Both the position numbers and the translations under genes were made by a program. From JAADHY01 sp964428935 (GTDB lineage Bacteria > Planctomycetota > Planctomycetia > Planctomycetales > Planctomycetaceae), in NCBI GenBank assembly GCA_964428935.1, contig CAYSAG010000187.1, positions 1 through 10,153 of the forward strand: a stretch of DNA of 10,153 bases. Reading direction: 5' to 3'. Below the pieces are notes generated by a model. The model saw only the letters and a list, made by a program, of their open reading frames with translations. It was not told the origin of the DNA and did not search any database. Of the stretch, positions 1-8,500 are shown piece by piece (the first letter of the stretch is position 1; the number at the start of each line of letters is the position of its first letter).

Positions 1-207
1 GAAATTTCTGAGCTGACGCGGAGCACCGAGCGTAAGCCGGCTCGCGCGGACCCGTCCGCTCTCGCAGCGACCGTTGCACCGATTTTGCTCTTTCCAACGC
101 TTGTGCCGGTTGCGGAGCAGGCTCGGGACGCGGCGACCCGGCGCCCGGGGTGCCGCGGCACACAGTCCGCTTGCGAGCAATCCGTTCGCGCGGGAAGTCA
201 CCTCGAC

Positions 208-256
208 CGGTGGGCGTCTTGACCACGCGTGGAGCCCTGCGGCGGCTCGCCCACCG
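208..256 (-). terminator. Hairpin directly after the transporter stop, possible terminator
   Basis: A perfect 9-base inverted repeat (CGGTGGGCG on the minus strand, 248-256, and its complement at 208-216) begins on the base after the TAG stop of the transporter gene. The 31-base spacer can fold again: AGCC/GGCT makes a small stem and CCACGCGTGG is a 10-base palindrome, so a three-way junction is possible. No T-tract follows, so it is not a classical intrinsic terminator. It could end or protect the 3' end of the transcript. The repeat is seen; the role is inferred. Confidence 0.35.
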
Positions 257-1687
257 CTACGCGACCTCGGTCAGCTCCCGCTCAATCTGCTCCAGCGACT
301 TGCCTTTCGTCTCCGGAAGCCTCCCCCAAATGAACAGGAAACCGGCGACGCAAATGACCGCGTAGAGCGCGAAGGTTCCATGCGGTCCCAACGCGCTGTT
401 CAGAAAAGGAAATGTGAAAGTCAATGCCGTGCAGCCCACCCACAACGAAAACACAGCCACCGACATGGCCGCTCCGCGAATTCGGTTCGGGAAAATTTCA
501 GAAATGACCACCCACGTGACCGGGGCCAGCGACATGGCGTAGCAGCCAATGGCCGCCACGACCAGAAGCAACATGTGCAGACCGTGACTGTGCAAGTAGT
601 AGCCGGTTGCCAGCGCCGAGTAGATGACCGCCAGACCGCCCGCTCCGAACAGCATCAGTGGCCGGCGCCCGAAACGGTCCACCGTGGCAATGGCCACGAA
701 CGTAAAGATCAGGTTGACCACCCCAGTGACCAGAATGGCGAACAGAATGTCGCTGACGCCGTAGCCGGCTGCTTGGAAGACTTCTTGAGCGTAATTGAAA
801 ATGACGTTAATGCCGCACCACTGCTGGAAGACGGCCAAAGCGACGCCCAAGGCGACGACCCGCAGCACTCCCGGCTCGAGCAAGTCGCCGAACCGAACTC
901 GCGCGATTTCTTCTTGAGAAAGCGTCGCGCGAATGTCGGCCACCTCGGCCTCGGCGTACTCGCGGCCTCCGATTTTTTCCAGAATCTGCCGAGCCAGGTC
1001 ATCGCGTCCGTACTTGACCAGCCACCGAGGGCTCTCGGGCACGAAGAACATGAGCAGGAAGAAGGCCAGGGCGGGAACCGTCTCGGCGCCGAACATCCAC
1101 CGCCAGCCGTAAAGTCCGTTCCACGACTGCCGAATCAGCTCCGGACCGGCTCCGTCCGGCACCGGCCGAGCGATCAACCAATTCACCAACTGGGCGGCCA
1201 AAATGCCAATGACGATTGTCAACTGATTGATCGACACCAACTCGCCTCGACGGTCGGCCGGCGAAACCTCGGCAATGTACATGGGCGACAGGTTCGAAGC
1301 GAGTCCAATGGCGATTCCACCAAGCCAGCGGTAAACGTTGAAATCGACTAGGCTGTGAGCCAGTGCGGTTCCCACGGCCGAGACGGTGAACAGCAGCCCG
1401 GCAGCAATCAGCATTCGTCGTCGGCCGAAACGGTCCGTCAACGCTCCGGAAACGACTGCGCCCACTAGGCACCCGAGCAACGCGCTGCTCATGGAAAAGC
1501 CTTGCCAAAACTCGCGTACCCCAGACGGCATGAACGAAATGCCCAAGGCCGGTTCGTAAAACGGCTTCGCTCCTCCAATGACAACCCAGTCGTACCCAAA
1601 CAGCAGGCCGCCCATGGCAGCGACCAGGCAAATGCGCCACACGTAGCCCATTCGGTAGCTGGTTTGGTCCGACGACGCGACACTCAT
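257..1687 (-). CDS. MFS sugar/H+ symporter, sugar porter family (XylE/GLUT-like)
   Basis: A 476-residue inner-membrane sugar importer with about 12 hydrophobic segments; E. coli XylE is 491 residues. Sugar porter signatures occur in order: GYD at 31-33, DRFGRRR at 85-91 after helix 2, RWLGGIAIGLAS at 120-131, PESPR at 217-221 before the central cytoplasmic loop (about 222-275), FQQ at 287-289 with N294, DRFGRR at 337-342, and PETKG at 458-462 near the C-terminus. D33 and R120 match XylE Asp27 and Arg133, the pair needed for proton coupling, which favours symport over facilitated diffusion. Q155, Q288, Q289, N294 and W392 match XylE sugar-binding residues. The position matching XylE Gln415 appears to be Leu415 by my alignment, so the sugar may not be xylose. 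The ATG has a weak upstream GGAGA about 11 bases away. It lies 257 bases downstream of the F5/8C GH2 gene on the same strand, so it may be co-transcribed or have its own promoter. Confidence 0.93.
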   Translation of the reverse strand: MSVASSDQTSYRMGYVWRICLVAAMGGLLFGYDWVVIGGAKPFYEPALGISFMPSGVREFWQGFSMSSALLGCLVGAVVSGALTDRFGRRRMLIAAGLLFTVSAVGTALAHSLVDFNVYRWLGGIAIGLASNLSPMYIAEVSPADRRGELVSINQLTIVIGILAAQLVNWLIARPVPDGAGPELIRQSWNGLYGWRWMFGAETVPALAFFLLMFFVPESPRWLVKYGRDDLARQILEKIGGREYAEAEVADIRATLSQEEIARVRFGDLLEPGVLRVVALGVALAVFQQWCGINVIFNYAQEVFQAAGYGVSDILFAILVTGVVNLIFTFVAIATVDRFGRRPLMLFGAGGLAVIYSALATGYYLHSHGLHMLLLVVAAIGCYAMSLAPVTWVVISEIFPNRIRGAAMSVAVFSLWVGCTALTFTFPFLNSALGPHGTFALYAVICVAGFLFIWGRLPETKGKSLEQIERELTEVA

Positions 1688-1944
1688 GGGTTGACCGTTC
1701 TCCGTTCGGTTTTTCGGTTCGTCGTTCTGCCAACGGACAGACCAAGCCGAAAAGTGGACGACCTCGCACCTTTCAGCGGTGCACTTCGCCGCGTTTGCAA
1801 AGCACGGACTGCAGAAGTTTCACGTAGCTTACGTCGGCTGGTTTCTGGGGTGTCCGGCCCCCTGCCGGGTCGGGGTTCGAAGCTGCGACGGCTTGTCCGC
1901 GACGAGGTCGTCCTGGACCGGCCGGTCCGCCGGCAGCCTTGCCC
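1688..1944 (-). other. Gap between GH2 and transporter genes, rich in inverted repeats
   Basis: No credible gene is seen here. GGACGACCTCG at 1756-1766 is matched by its exact complement at 1903-1913. A 14-base palindrome, GGACCGGCCGGTCC, lies at 1915-1928, soon after the GH2 stop. ACGTA-GCT-TACGT lies at 1822-1834. TTCGGTT occurs twice with an 8-base period (1705-1711 and 1713-1719), just upstream of the transporter start. These could be a weak terminator or processing structure after GH2 plus operator sites for the transporter. No clear -10/-35 pair was found. Confidence 0.4.
1915..1928. repeat. 14-base perfect palindrome after the GH2 stop
   Basis: GGACCGGCCGGTCC reads the same on both strands and starts 17 bases past the TAA stop of the GH2 gene, in its direction of transcription. 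As RNA it could form a 5-bp stem with a 4-base loop. It overlaps no gene and no T-tract follows, so a terminator role is only possible. A protein-binding site is the alternative. Confidence 0.5.
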
Positions 1945-4900
1945 TTACTTCAGCAGCACCTCGACTTCCGCAGCCGACGCCCACGCCCGTCCCTTCACTT
2001 CCCGCTCGGCCAACAGCTTCACGTACCGAGCTGGCACCGGCCGGTCGAACCGGACCAACTGACGCTGGCGGCTGTTGGGCCAGGTCCCGGAGGCAACCGG
2101 GCCGCTCCACTTCTTGCCGTCGTTGCTGACGAAAATCGAAAACCGCCCGATTCGACCGTTGGACAGGTCCTGTCGCGGCACGTAGACCAACCCCTGAACG
2201 GTTCGAACTTCTTTGAGGTCAATGACCAGCCAGTGAGGGTAGGGCGGTGAGTTCGCTCCCCACCGAGTGTGCCAGAACGTCTGCGGGTCGCCGTCCAAGA
2301 CGTTGGCGGCCTCCAAGCCCGGGTGTTCGCTGTCGGCCCGGACGGTGGCTTCCAGTCGTTGCATGGCCGACGGCTGTCGCATGAGCTGCCGCACCGCCTC
2401 GACCGAGACTGCGACTTTCGGGTCGAACGCGTCGCTGGCCATGTACTGCAGCAGGCTGTAGCGCAGTTGCCGAGCCACCGGCCGGTGCTCCAGGTCGCTC
2501 GACAGGTCAATCGAGCAGACCAGCAACTTGCCTCCAGCCACGCGAGCCTCGAAAACCAGACCCAACCGACGGGCCTCGAACCACGTGTCAATCAACTGCA
2601 CCAACGGACGCAGCTCCGGCGGCAGGTCGTTCAACACCATGGCCGCGCAGTCGTGCAGCAGCTCCCACCACTGCCAGTTCGTGTGGAATTCCGTGGGGAA
2701 GTGGGCGAAGGCGGGGTGCTTCGGGTTGCACAAAATTCCCAGCGTGTGCGGCGGTTGGTTGCGTGTCCACGCCGTGTTCCAGAAGACGGTCGAGAAGCCC
2801 ACCACGACGTCCGACTGGACGCAGTGAGGCGGAACGAGCAGCAACGCTTTGCCGCCGCGTCTGAGGTGCTCCACGGTCGCCTCGTCCAGCTCGGTCGCCA
2901 CTCGAATGCGGTCGGTCTTTGGTTTGGGGAGCTGTGTCGGGTAGACCCACACGTCCCAGTCGTTTTCCGCCGTGGTCCCTTCAACGCCGACCACCAGCTT
3001 CAATTTCTCGGGCGGGTGCGTGTTGGCCAGCGAAACCGAAAGCCGTCCGACCGGGTGGAGCCCGCCGGCGGGGTAGTCGCGCCGCGGGAAGGAACCGACG
3101 GCCACTTCGCGCCCCGAGCTGTCCAGCAGGCTCCAGCGGACCACCGTGTCGGCCAGGTCCACCGGACCGAACTGGTACAGCTCAATGTCCGCCTGCAGTT
3201 TCTCGTCGGCCAGCAGAATGCGCTTGGGCAGGCGAGCCAGCGGGACCACTGGGGCGCAAAAGCGTCGGAACTGCTCCGGGGTCACGTACGGCTTGGAATC
3301 GAAGAACGCGTCCAGCACGCCCACCAAGGCCGTCCCCTGTCCCGGGAAGTCGTGCAGTTGCAACAGCTGGAAGCCGCCGAAGCCGGGCGTTCGAAGAGCC
3401 GACTCAATCTCTTCCTTGTAACACAGCACCTGAAGTTTGCCCGAAGCCATCAGAAAGTCGTGGGCCTGGTCACCCATGTGGTTCGCTTCCAGGAAGTCGC
3501 GGAAAATTTCGAAGTTCTTGGCTCTCAGCACGCCCGTGTACTTCTTGATTTCGTCGAAGTTCGGGTAGACACACCATTGGCCGATTTCGTGAGCCACAAA
3601 AGGCACGTCGTAGGCTTGGACCGTGTCGCGGTAGTCGGCCACCGTAGCCGGCGGCGACTGGTTGATTCGGTCACGCAGACCCGCCCCCCAATGGTGAATG
3701 CGTGGCTTCGGGCTGACGTGGTACTGGCTCTCGGGAATGATTGGCCAGCCCGAGCCCGAGGTGTAAAGTCGACGTTGGTCTTTCGCCTTGAAATGCTCGA
3801 CCCACCGACGCAGGTACTTCGCGCCGCGTTCGGGCCCACCCGGCTCGTTCCCGTACGCCAACAACAAGAACGACGGGTGGTTTCCGTAGTTCCGCAAGAT
3901 TCGGTCCGCTTCCCGGTACAGCCACGCGTCGATTGGCTTGCCCAAGCCGAGCGCCGAGGTCCGGTTGGCCCAAGAAGAACACTCTACCTGAAAGTAGATT
4001 CCCGTCCGGTCGGCCGCCTCGAAAGCCGCTTCGGGCGGACACCACGAGTGGAACCGCACGTGGTTCAGACCGTGTGCCTTCAGAATTCGAAACACCCGCA
4101 GCCACGAGTCCACGTCCGTCGGCGGGTAACCGGTCTTTGGAAAAATGCAGCACTCCAGCGTGCCGCGAAGGAAAATCGGCCGCCCGTTCAACACGAACTG
4201 CGTGCCTTGAGTGGTAATTTGACGCATGCCGAAGGTCACCGTGCGCTCGTCCTGCCACGACCGGCCGTCGTCGGACCGACCTTCCAGCCGGACGCTCAAG
4301 CGGTACAGCGTTGGCCGGAACTCGTCCCACGTTTGCATGCCTTCGCCCAACGGGTAGTCGAGCGTCACCTCGGTCGCTGTACCGGACGGCACGCGTGCTT
4401 GCAGGGACTGCGGCGGTGGGTCGTGCGGGGTCGACGTGTTGAACGCCACGGCGTCGCAGGTCACTTTGACCAGCGCCGCCTTGCCACTGCGGTTGCCGAC
4501 TTTCAGTTTGACGTGCGCGGTCCGAGCGTCGAGGTCTGGAAAGACCTGCACGTCGTCAATCCACAGCCAGTCGGTCGCCCGCAGTTCGATTCGGCCAATG
4601 ATGCCGTTCCACGCCGTCTGTGTGTGGTCCGAGACGCTGTGCGAGTTGATTCCCGGGTCGACGTCCAGAATGCGGTTGTCCACACGAATGGTCAGTCGGT
4701 GCGGTCCTGGTGTGGCTCGGTCGGACAGCTCGAAGACGTGCGGCGTCGACAGGGAGTTGTCCCGGCCGACTAACCGCCCGTCCCACCACACTTGGGTTTG
4801 CCAATGAGGGCGTTCCAGAAACAACACCACTCGCTTGCCCTTCCACGCCTCGGGCACCACCACCGTCTTCTGGTACCAAGCTGGTCCCACGTAGTGTTTC

Positions 4901-5256
4901 AGCGGCTGGAGCCAGAACGGGACCTTGATGTTGCCGGGCTGGCGGTAAGGAGCGTAGCGGGCCGACGTGAACCACGAACGGTCGACAATCGAGCCGATCC
5001 ACTCCGTGTCGACGCCGACGTCGTCGCCGAAGCCTTGCTCTTCCATTGAGCCCGGTAGCCGCAGGTGCAACGGTAAGTCGATTGAGTACCACTTTTGCCC
5101 GACCCCAACGTCGTTCGGGTCGGTGGTAAAGGCCCACGTGCCGGACAGGTCGAGCCGCTCGGCTGGCCACGCCGTTCCGACGCACGACCAGCAAACGACC
5201 AAGACGCTCGCCGCCCAAACCCGTTGCCACCAGAGCCGCTTTGCCGTCCCGTTCAC
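1945..5256 (-). CDS. Secreted GH2-superfamily exo-glycosidase with C-terminal F5/8C (discoidin) domain
   Basis: A 1103-residue protein read from a GTG start. The start is chosen because GGAGGAG lies 6 bases upstream and a signal peptide follows at once: basic residues, then a hydrophobic stretch, ending AWPA near residue 32. An in-frame TTG at 5364 has no such support. Domains by eye: a GH2 sugar-binding jelly roll (about 33-230), an Ig-like domain (about 232-345), a TIM barrel (about 348-670), a region of alternating strands and helices resembling a glutamine-amidotransferase/ThuA-like fold (about 680-945, fold inferred), and an F5/8C domain (about 965-1103; LDGDPQTFWHT near 987). The likely acid/base is E471 in AYGNEPGG and the likely nucleophile is E557 in VAHEIGQW. 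The HEIGQW motif differs from the CEYAHAMGN of true beta-galactosidases, so galactose is not assured; a pectin-related or uronic sugar is equally possible. It probably acts in the periplasm or at the surface, where F5/8C would bind glycan. It is divergent to the beta-galactosidase gene. Confidence 0.88.
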   Translation of the reverse strand: MNGTAKRLWWQRVWAASVLVVCWSCVGTAWPAERLDLSGTWAFTTDPNDVGVGQKWYSIDLPLHLRLPGSMEEQGFGDDVGVDTEWIGSIVDRSWFTSARYAPYRQPGNIKVPFWLQPLKHYVGPAWYQKTVVVPEAWKGKRVVLFLERPHWQTQVWWDGRLVGRDNSLSTPHVFELSDRATPGPHRLTIRVDNRILDVDPGINSHSVSDHTQTAWNGIIGRIELRATDWLWIDDVQVFPDLDARTAHVKLKVGNRSGKAALVKVTCDAVAFNTSTPHDPPPQSLQARVPSGTATEVTLDYPLGEGMQTWDEFRPTLYRLSVRLEGRSDDGRSWQDERTVTFGMRQITTQGTQFVLNGRPIFLRGTLECCIFPKTGYPPTDVDSWLRVFRILKAHGLNHVRFHSWCPPEAAFEAADRTGIYFQVECSSWANRTSALGLGKPIDAWLYREADRILRNYGNHPSFLLLAYGNEPGGPERGAKYLRRWVEHFKAKDQRRLYTSGSGWPIIPESQYHVSPKPRIHHWGAGLRDRINQSPPATVADYRDTVQAYDVPFVAHEIGQWCVYPNFDEIKKYTGVLRAKNFEIFRDFLEANHMGDQAHDFLMASGKLQVLCYKEEIESALRTPGFGGFQLLQLHDFPGQGTALVGVLDAFFDSKPYVTPEQFRRFCAPVVPLARLPKRILLADEKLQADIELYQFGPVDLADTVVRWSLLDSSGREVAVGSFPRRDYPAGGLHPVGRLSVSLANTHPPEKLKLVVGVEGTTAENDWDVWVYPTQLPKPKTDRIRVATELDEATVEHLRRGGKALLLVPPHCVQSDVVVGFSTVFWNTAWTRNQPPHTLGILCNPKHPAFAHFPTEFHTNWQWWELLHDCAAMVLNDLPPELRPLVQLIDTWFEARRLGLVFEARVAGGKLLVCSIDLSSDLEHRPVARQLRYSLLQYMASDAFDPKVAVSVEAVRQLMRQPSAMQRLEATVRADSEHPGLEAANVLDGDPQTFWHTRWGANSPPYPHWLVIDLKEVRTVQGLVYVPRQDLSNGRIGRFSIFVSNDGKKWSGPVASGTWPNSRQRQLVRFDRPVPARYVKLLAEREVKGRAWASAAEVEVLLK

Positions 5257-5262
5257 CGTGTG

Positions 5263-5269
5263 CTCCTCC
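5263..5269 (-). promoter_or_regulatory. Shine-Dalgarno sequence setting the GTG start of the F5/8C GH2 gene
   Basis: GGAGGAG on the minus strand lies 6 bases before the GTG at 5254-5256. It is the strongest ribosome-binding site in the area, and a signal peptide begins directly after this GTG. This places the start 36 codons inside the longest open frame. Confidence 0.8.
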
Positions 5270-5284
5270 ACGAAAAACCTCTGC

Positions 5285-5328
5285 CTCGACAACAACCTCT
5301 TCACGTTCCGGTTGCTCGTCTTGTTGAG
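5285..5328 (-). promoter_or_regulatory. Possible hairpin in the leader of the F5/8C GH2 mRNA
   Basis: On the minus strand, CTCAACAA (5321-5328) can pair with TTGTCGAG (5285-5292) with one mismatch, and CAACC (5310-5314) pairs with GGTTG (5293-5297) inside it. It sits about 30 to 70 bases before the GTG start. A run of five T follows some 10 to 15 bases after the stem, too far for a standard attenuator. It could tune translation or mRNA stability. The function is inferred. Confidence 0.25.
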
Positions 5329-5536
5329 CCTCGGACGCTCGCCCGGCAGAATACCCAAAACCAAAGTAGTCGGCTACCATGGCTCGCCGGGCAACAAAAT
5401 GGGTCCTCGCTGCGGGCGTAGCGCCACACTAACCCGAAGCTTCAGCGAGGTGCGTCGTTTTGCCAGCCGAGGCGCTTCGGTCCCCGCGTGGTTCTATTAA
5501 GACGAGCGGCCCAGCGGTTCGAGGAGTGGAAACGTC

Positions 5537-5543
5537 GAGGAGA
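5537..5543 (+). promoter_or_regulatory. Shine-Dalgarno sequence of the beta-galactosidase gene
   Basis: GAGGAGA ends 5 bases before the ATG at 5549-5551. Together with the signal peptide that begins at this ATG, it supports the chosen start. A second GAGGAG at 5521-5526 is too far upstream to serve this start. Confidence 0.75.
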
Positions 5544-5548
5544 CAGGC

Positions 5549-8500
5549 ATGCGAGGCATTGGTAGCGTGGAGCGACGACGTCTTTGCGCGGTTCCGTTGG
5601 TTGCTGTTTGTGTGGTCGGCGGTCTCTTTGCTTTGCCAGCCGCCGTCCGAAGCGGCCCACCCGACTGGGAGAACGAGCAGGTCCTGGGTCGGAACAAGCT
5701 GCCGCCGCGAGTGGCCGCCTTACCGTTTCCGGACGAGGCGTCGGCGCTCGAGGGCGACCGGACGAAAAACCCCTGGGTCGTGTCGCTGGACGGCCGGTGG
5801 AAGTTTCACTGGTCGCCGGACCCGTGGAGCCGTCCCAAGGACTTCTACCGGCCGGACTACGACGTGTCCGGCTGGAAGGAAATTCCCGTCCCCTCCAACT
5901 GGCAGGTGCAAGGCTACGGCGTGCCGCTTTACGTCAACAGCCTTTACCCGTTCCAGAAAGACCCGCCGCGAGTGACCAGCGAGCCGCCCAAGCAATTCAC
6001 GACGTACAAGCACCGGAACCCGGTCGGCAGTTACCGTCGGACGTTCGTCCTGCCCGAGGCGTGGCGAGGCCGACGGGTTTTCCTGCAGTTCGACGGAGTC
6101 GACTCGGCCTTCTACGTTTGGCTAAACGGTCGGTCGGTGGGCTACAGCGAAGGGAGCCGCACGGCGGCCGTTTTCGACGTGACCGACTTCGTCCGCTCCG
6201 GCCCAAACACCTTGGCCGTCGAGGTCTACCGTTACTCCGACGGAAGCTACTTGGAGGACCAGGACTACTGGCGGTTGAGCGGCATTTACAGGTCCGTGTT
6301 CCTCTGGTCCCCAGCCCAGTTACACCTGCGCGACTTTTTCGTGCACACCGACCTCGACCCGTCCTACCGCGACGCGACCCTGCGCGTGGACCTGCAACTG
6401 GTCAATTTCACTCAGCAGACGCAGTCCTGTCGCGTCTACGTGAAGCTGCTCGACCCGGCCGGCCGGACCGTCGTGGAAACGAGCGTCGACCATTTGCGGC
6501 TGAAGCCCGGTCAGCAGCTGCTGACTTCGACACCCAAGCTGTTCGTGCCGAACCCAAAAAAGTGGTCCGCCGAACAGCCGAACCTTTACCAGGTCCTGCT
6601 GGTCGTTCGAGACGCCACCGGCCGGGTCGTCGAAGCCACGGCTCACAACGTGGGGTTTCGCAAGGTTGAGGTGCGCGGCGGTCAGTTGCTCGTCAACGGA
6701 CAACCGGTGCTCATTAAAGGCGTCAACCGACACGAGCACGACCCGGTGACCGGTCACGCCGTTTCGCTCGAATCCATGGTTCGCGACATTCGCCTCATGA
6801 AACAGCTCAACATCAACACCGTCCGCACGTCGCACTACCCAGACGACCCCAGGTGGTACGACCTTTGCGACCGCTACGGACTTTACGTCATTTGTGAGGC
6901 CAACATTGAGTCGCACGGAATGGGTTACGGCAAGCAGTCGCTGGCCAAAGACCCTCGCTGGCAGAAGGCTCATTTGGACCGGACCCAGCGAATGGTCGAG
7001 CAGTTCAAGAACCACCCGTCGGTCATTGTTTGGTCGCTGGGGAACGAGGCCGGCAACGGCGTCAACTTTTACGCCACCTACGACTGGATTAAACAGCGAG
7101 ACCCGTCGCGGCCGGTCCAGTACGAGCGGGCCGGCTTGGACCGCAACACCGACATTTACTGCCCCATGTACGCGAAGATTGACCGGCTGGTTCGGTACGC
7201 CCGCCAGCCTCAGAAGCGGCCGCTCATTCTTTGCGAGTACGCTCACGCCATGGGCAACAGCGTCGGTAACCTGCAGGACTACTGGGACGTCATTGAGAAG
7301 TACAAGCAACTGCAGGGCGGCTGCATTTGGGACTGGGTCGACCAGGGCTTGCTGGCCTCGGTGCCCAAAGCTCACACCGTCCCGGACCTGGCCTCGCCCA
7401 ACCGAAAGGTGTTCGTCCTGGGCCAGGCCACGCGCGACGGAGTGGTCGGCCCGGTGGTCGTGTGGGAGGACGACGACTTGGACCTGACCGGGCCGCTGAC
7501 GCTGGAAGTGGTCTTCCGAGGCGACCGCAGCGACACTTTCTGCCCACTCATTTCAAAAGGCGACCACCAGTACCTGCTGCGACTCGACTCCGGCGGAATC
7601 GCCTTTGTCTTGCACCAAGGAAAGTGGAAAGAACTGCGTGTCGGCTACCAAGCCGCCGGGCTGAAGAAAGATTGGAACCGCGTCACAGCCACGTACGACG
7701 GCCGGCAAATGGCTGTGTACGTCAACGGACGGCTGGTCGGAACGCGTCCGCTGCGTGGGGACTTCGACTGGAGCCTGCAGCGGGTCAACGTGGGCCGCAA
7801 CTCGGAACGCCCGGAGCGGGTGGCGTCCGTGCCGATTCGTGAGGCCCGCATTTACAACCGAGCCTTGACGGCTCAGGAAGTGGCCGACCCGACGGGCCGC
7901 TCGGACCAGGGCCTGTTGCTGCACGTGGACCTGACTCGCGTCTCGTCCGAGACGGTTCCCATGGGACGAGGCCAAACGTACTTCGCTTACGGCGGCGACT
8001 TCGGCGACGTTCCCAACTCGGGCAACTTCTGCATTAACGGCCTGGTTCAGCCGGACCGACGTCCCAACCCACACGCCTACGAAGTGCGAAAGGTTTACCA
8101 GTCGATTCGGGTGGAGCCGGTCGACTTGCAGCGCGGGCGGCTCCGTGTCCGAAACAAGTACTTCTTCACCAACACCCGACAGTTCGTCGCTCGCTGGGTG
8201 TGGAAACGCAACGGTCAAACGGTGGCTGAAGGCGAGCTGGGCCGGCTGGACATTCCACCAAGGCAGTCAAAAGAAGTCAGGGTCCCGGTGCCGAAACGGG
8301 CCGACCGGGGCGAGTACCTGCTGACCGTGTCGTTCCACCTGGCCGACGACACGCTGTGGGCGAAGGCCGGGCACCGCGTCGCGTGGGACCAGTTCGTGCT
8401 GCGTCCGTGGTCCGGACTGGAGACGCTTGGGCCACGCAGCGGGATGCAGTCGGGTCAGCTCCCGTCTGGGCAACCGGCTGGCGAGCTGTCGGTCAAACAG

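Larger units (their letters stand above)
5257..5548. promoter_or_regulatory. Divergent control region between the two GH2 genes
   Basis: These 292 bases must hold the promoters of both GH2 genes. I could not pick a convincing -10/-35 pair on either strand. TATTAA at 5495-5500 (plus) and TATTCT at 5348-5353 (minus) are possible -10 boxes without a good -35 box. Structures seen: CCTCGCTG at 5405-5412 matched by CAGCGAGG at 5443-5450, with an inner GGCG-TAG-CGCC hairpin (5415-5425) and the palindrome GAAGCTTC (5436-5443). There is also a leader hairpin for the minus-strand gene at 5285-5328. One or more may be operators for a shared sugar-responsive regulator encoded elsewhere. The repeats are seen; the control role follows from position only. 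Confidence 0.55.

Noticed and set aside
74..1351. Open frame of 425 codons on the plus strand, opposite the transporter
   Set aside because: Low-complexity Arg/Gln/His-rich product without motifs. The minus-strand transporter carries every sugar porter signature in the same place.
2269..4773. Long open frame of 834 codons on the plus strand, opposite the F5/8C GH2 gene
   Set aside because: Its product is rich in Arg, Gln, Val and His with no recognisable domain and no signal or membrane pattern. The minus-strand frame has clear GH2 and F5/8C motifs. Strong GAC/GTC-type codon bias keeps the opposite strand free of stops.
5257..5364. N-terminal extension of the F5/8C GH2 protein to a TTG at 5364
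   Set aside because: It would bury the signal peptide behind 36 extra residues, has no ribosome-binding site, and would ignore the strong GGAGGAG before the GTG at 5256.
7340..7960. Possible frameshift or gene fusion scar in the middle of the beta-galactosidase
   Set aside because: The frame runs on without a break, the inserted residues form a coherent LamG pattern, and both halves of the barrel keep their conserved motifs.
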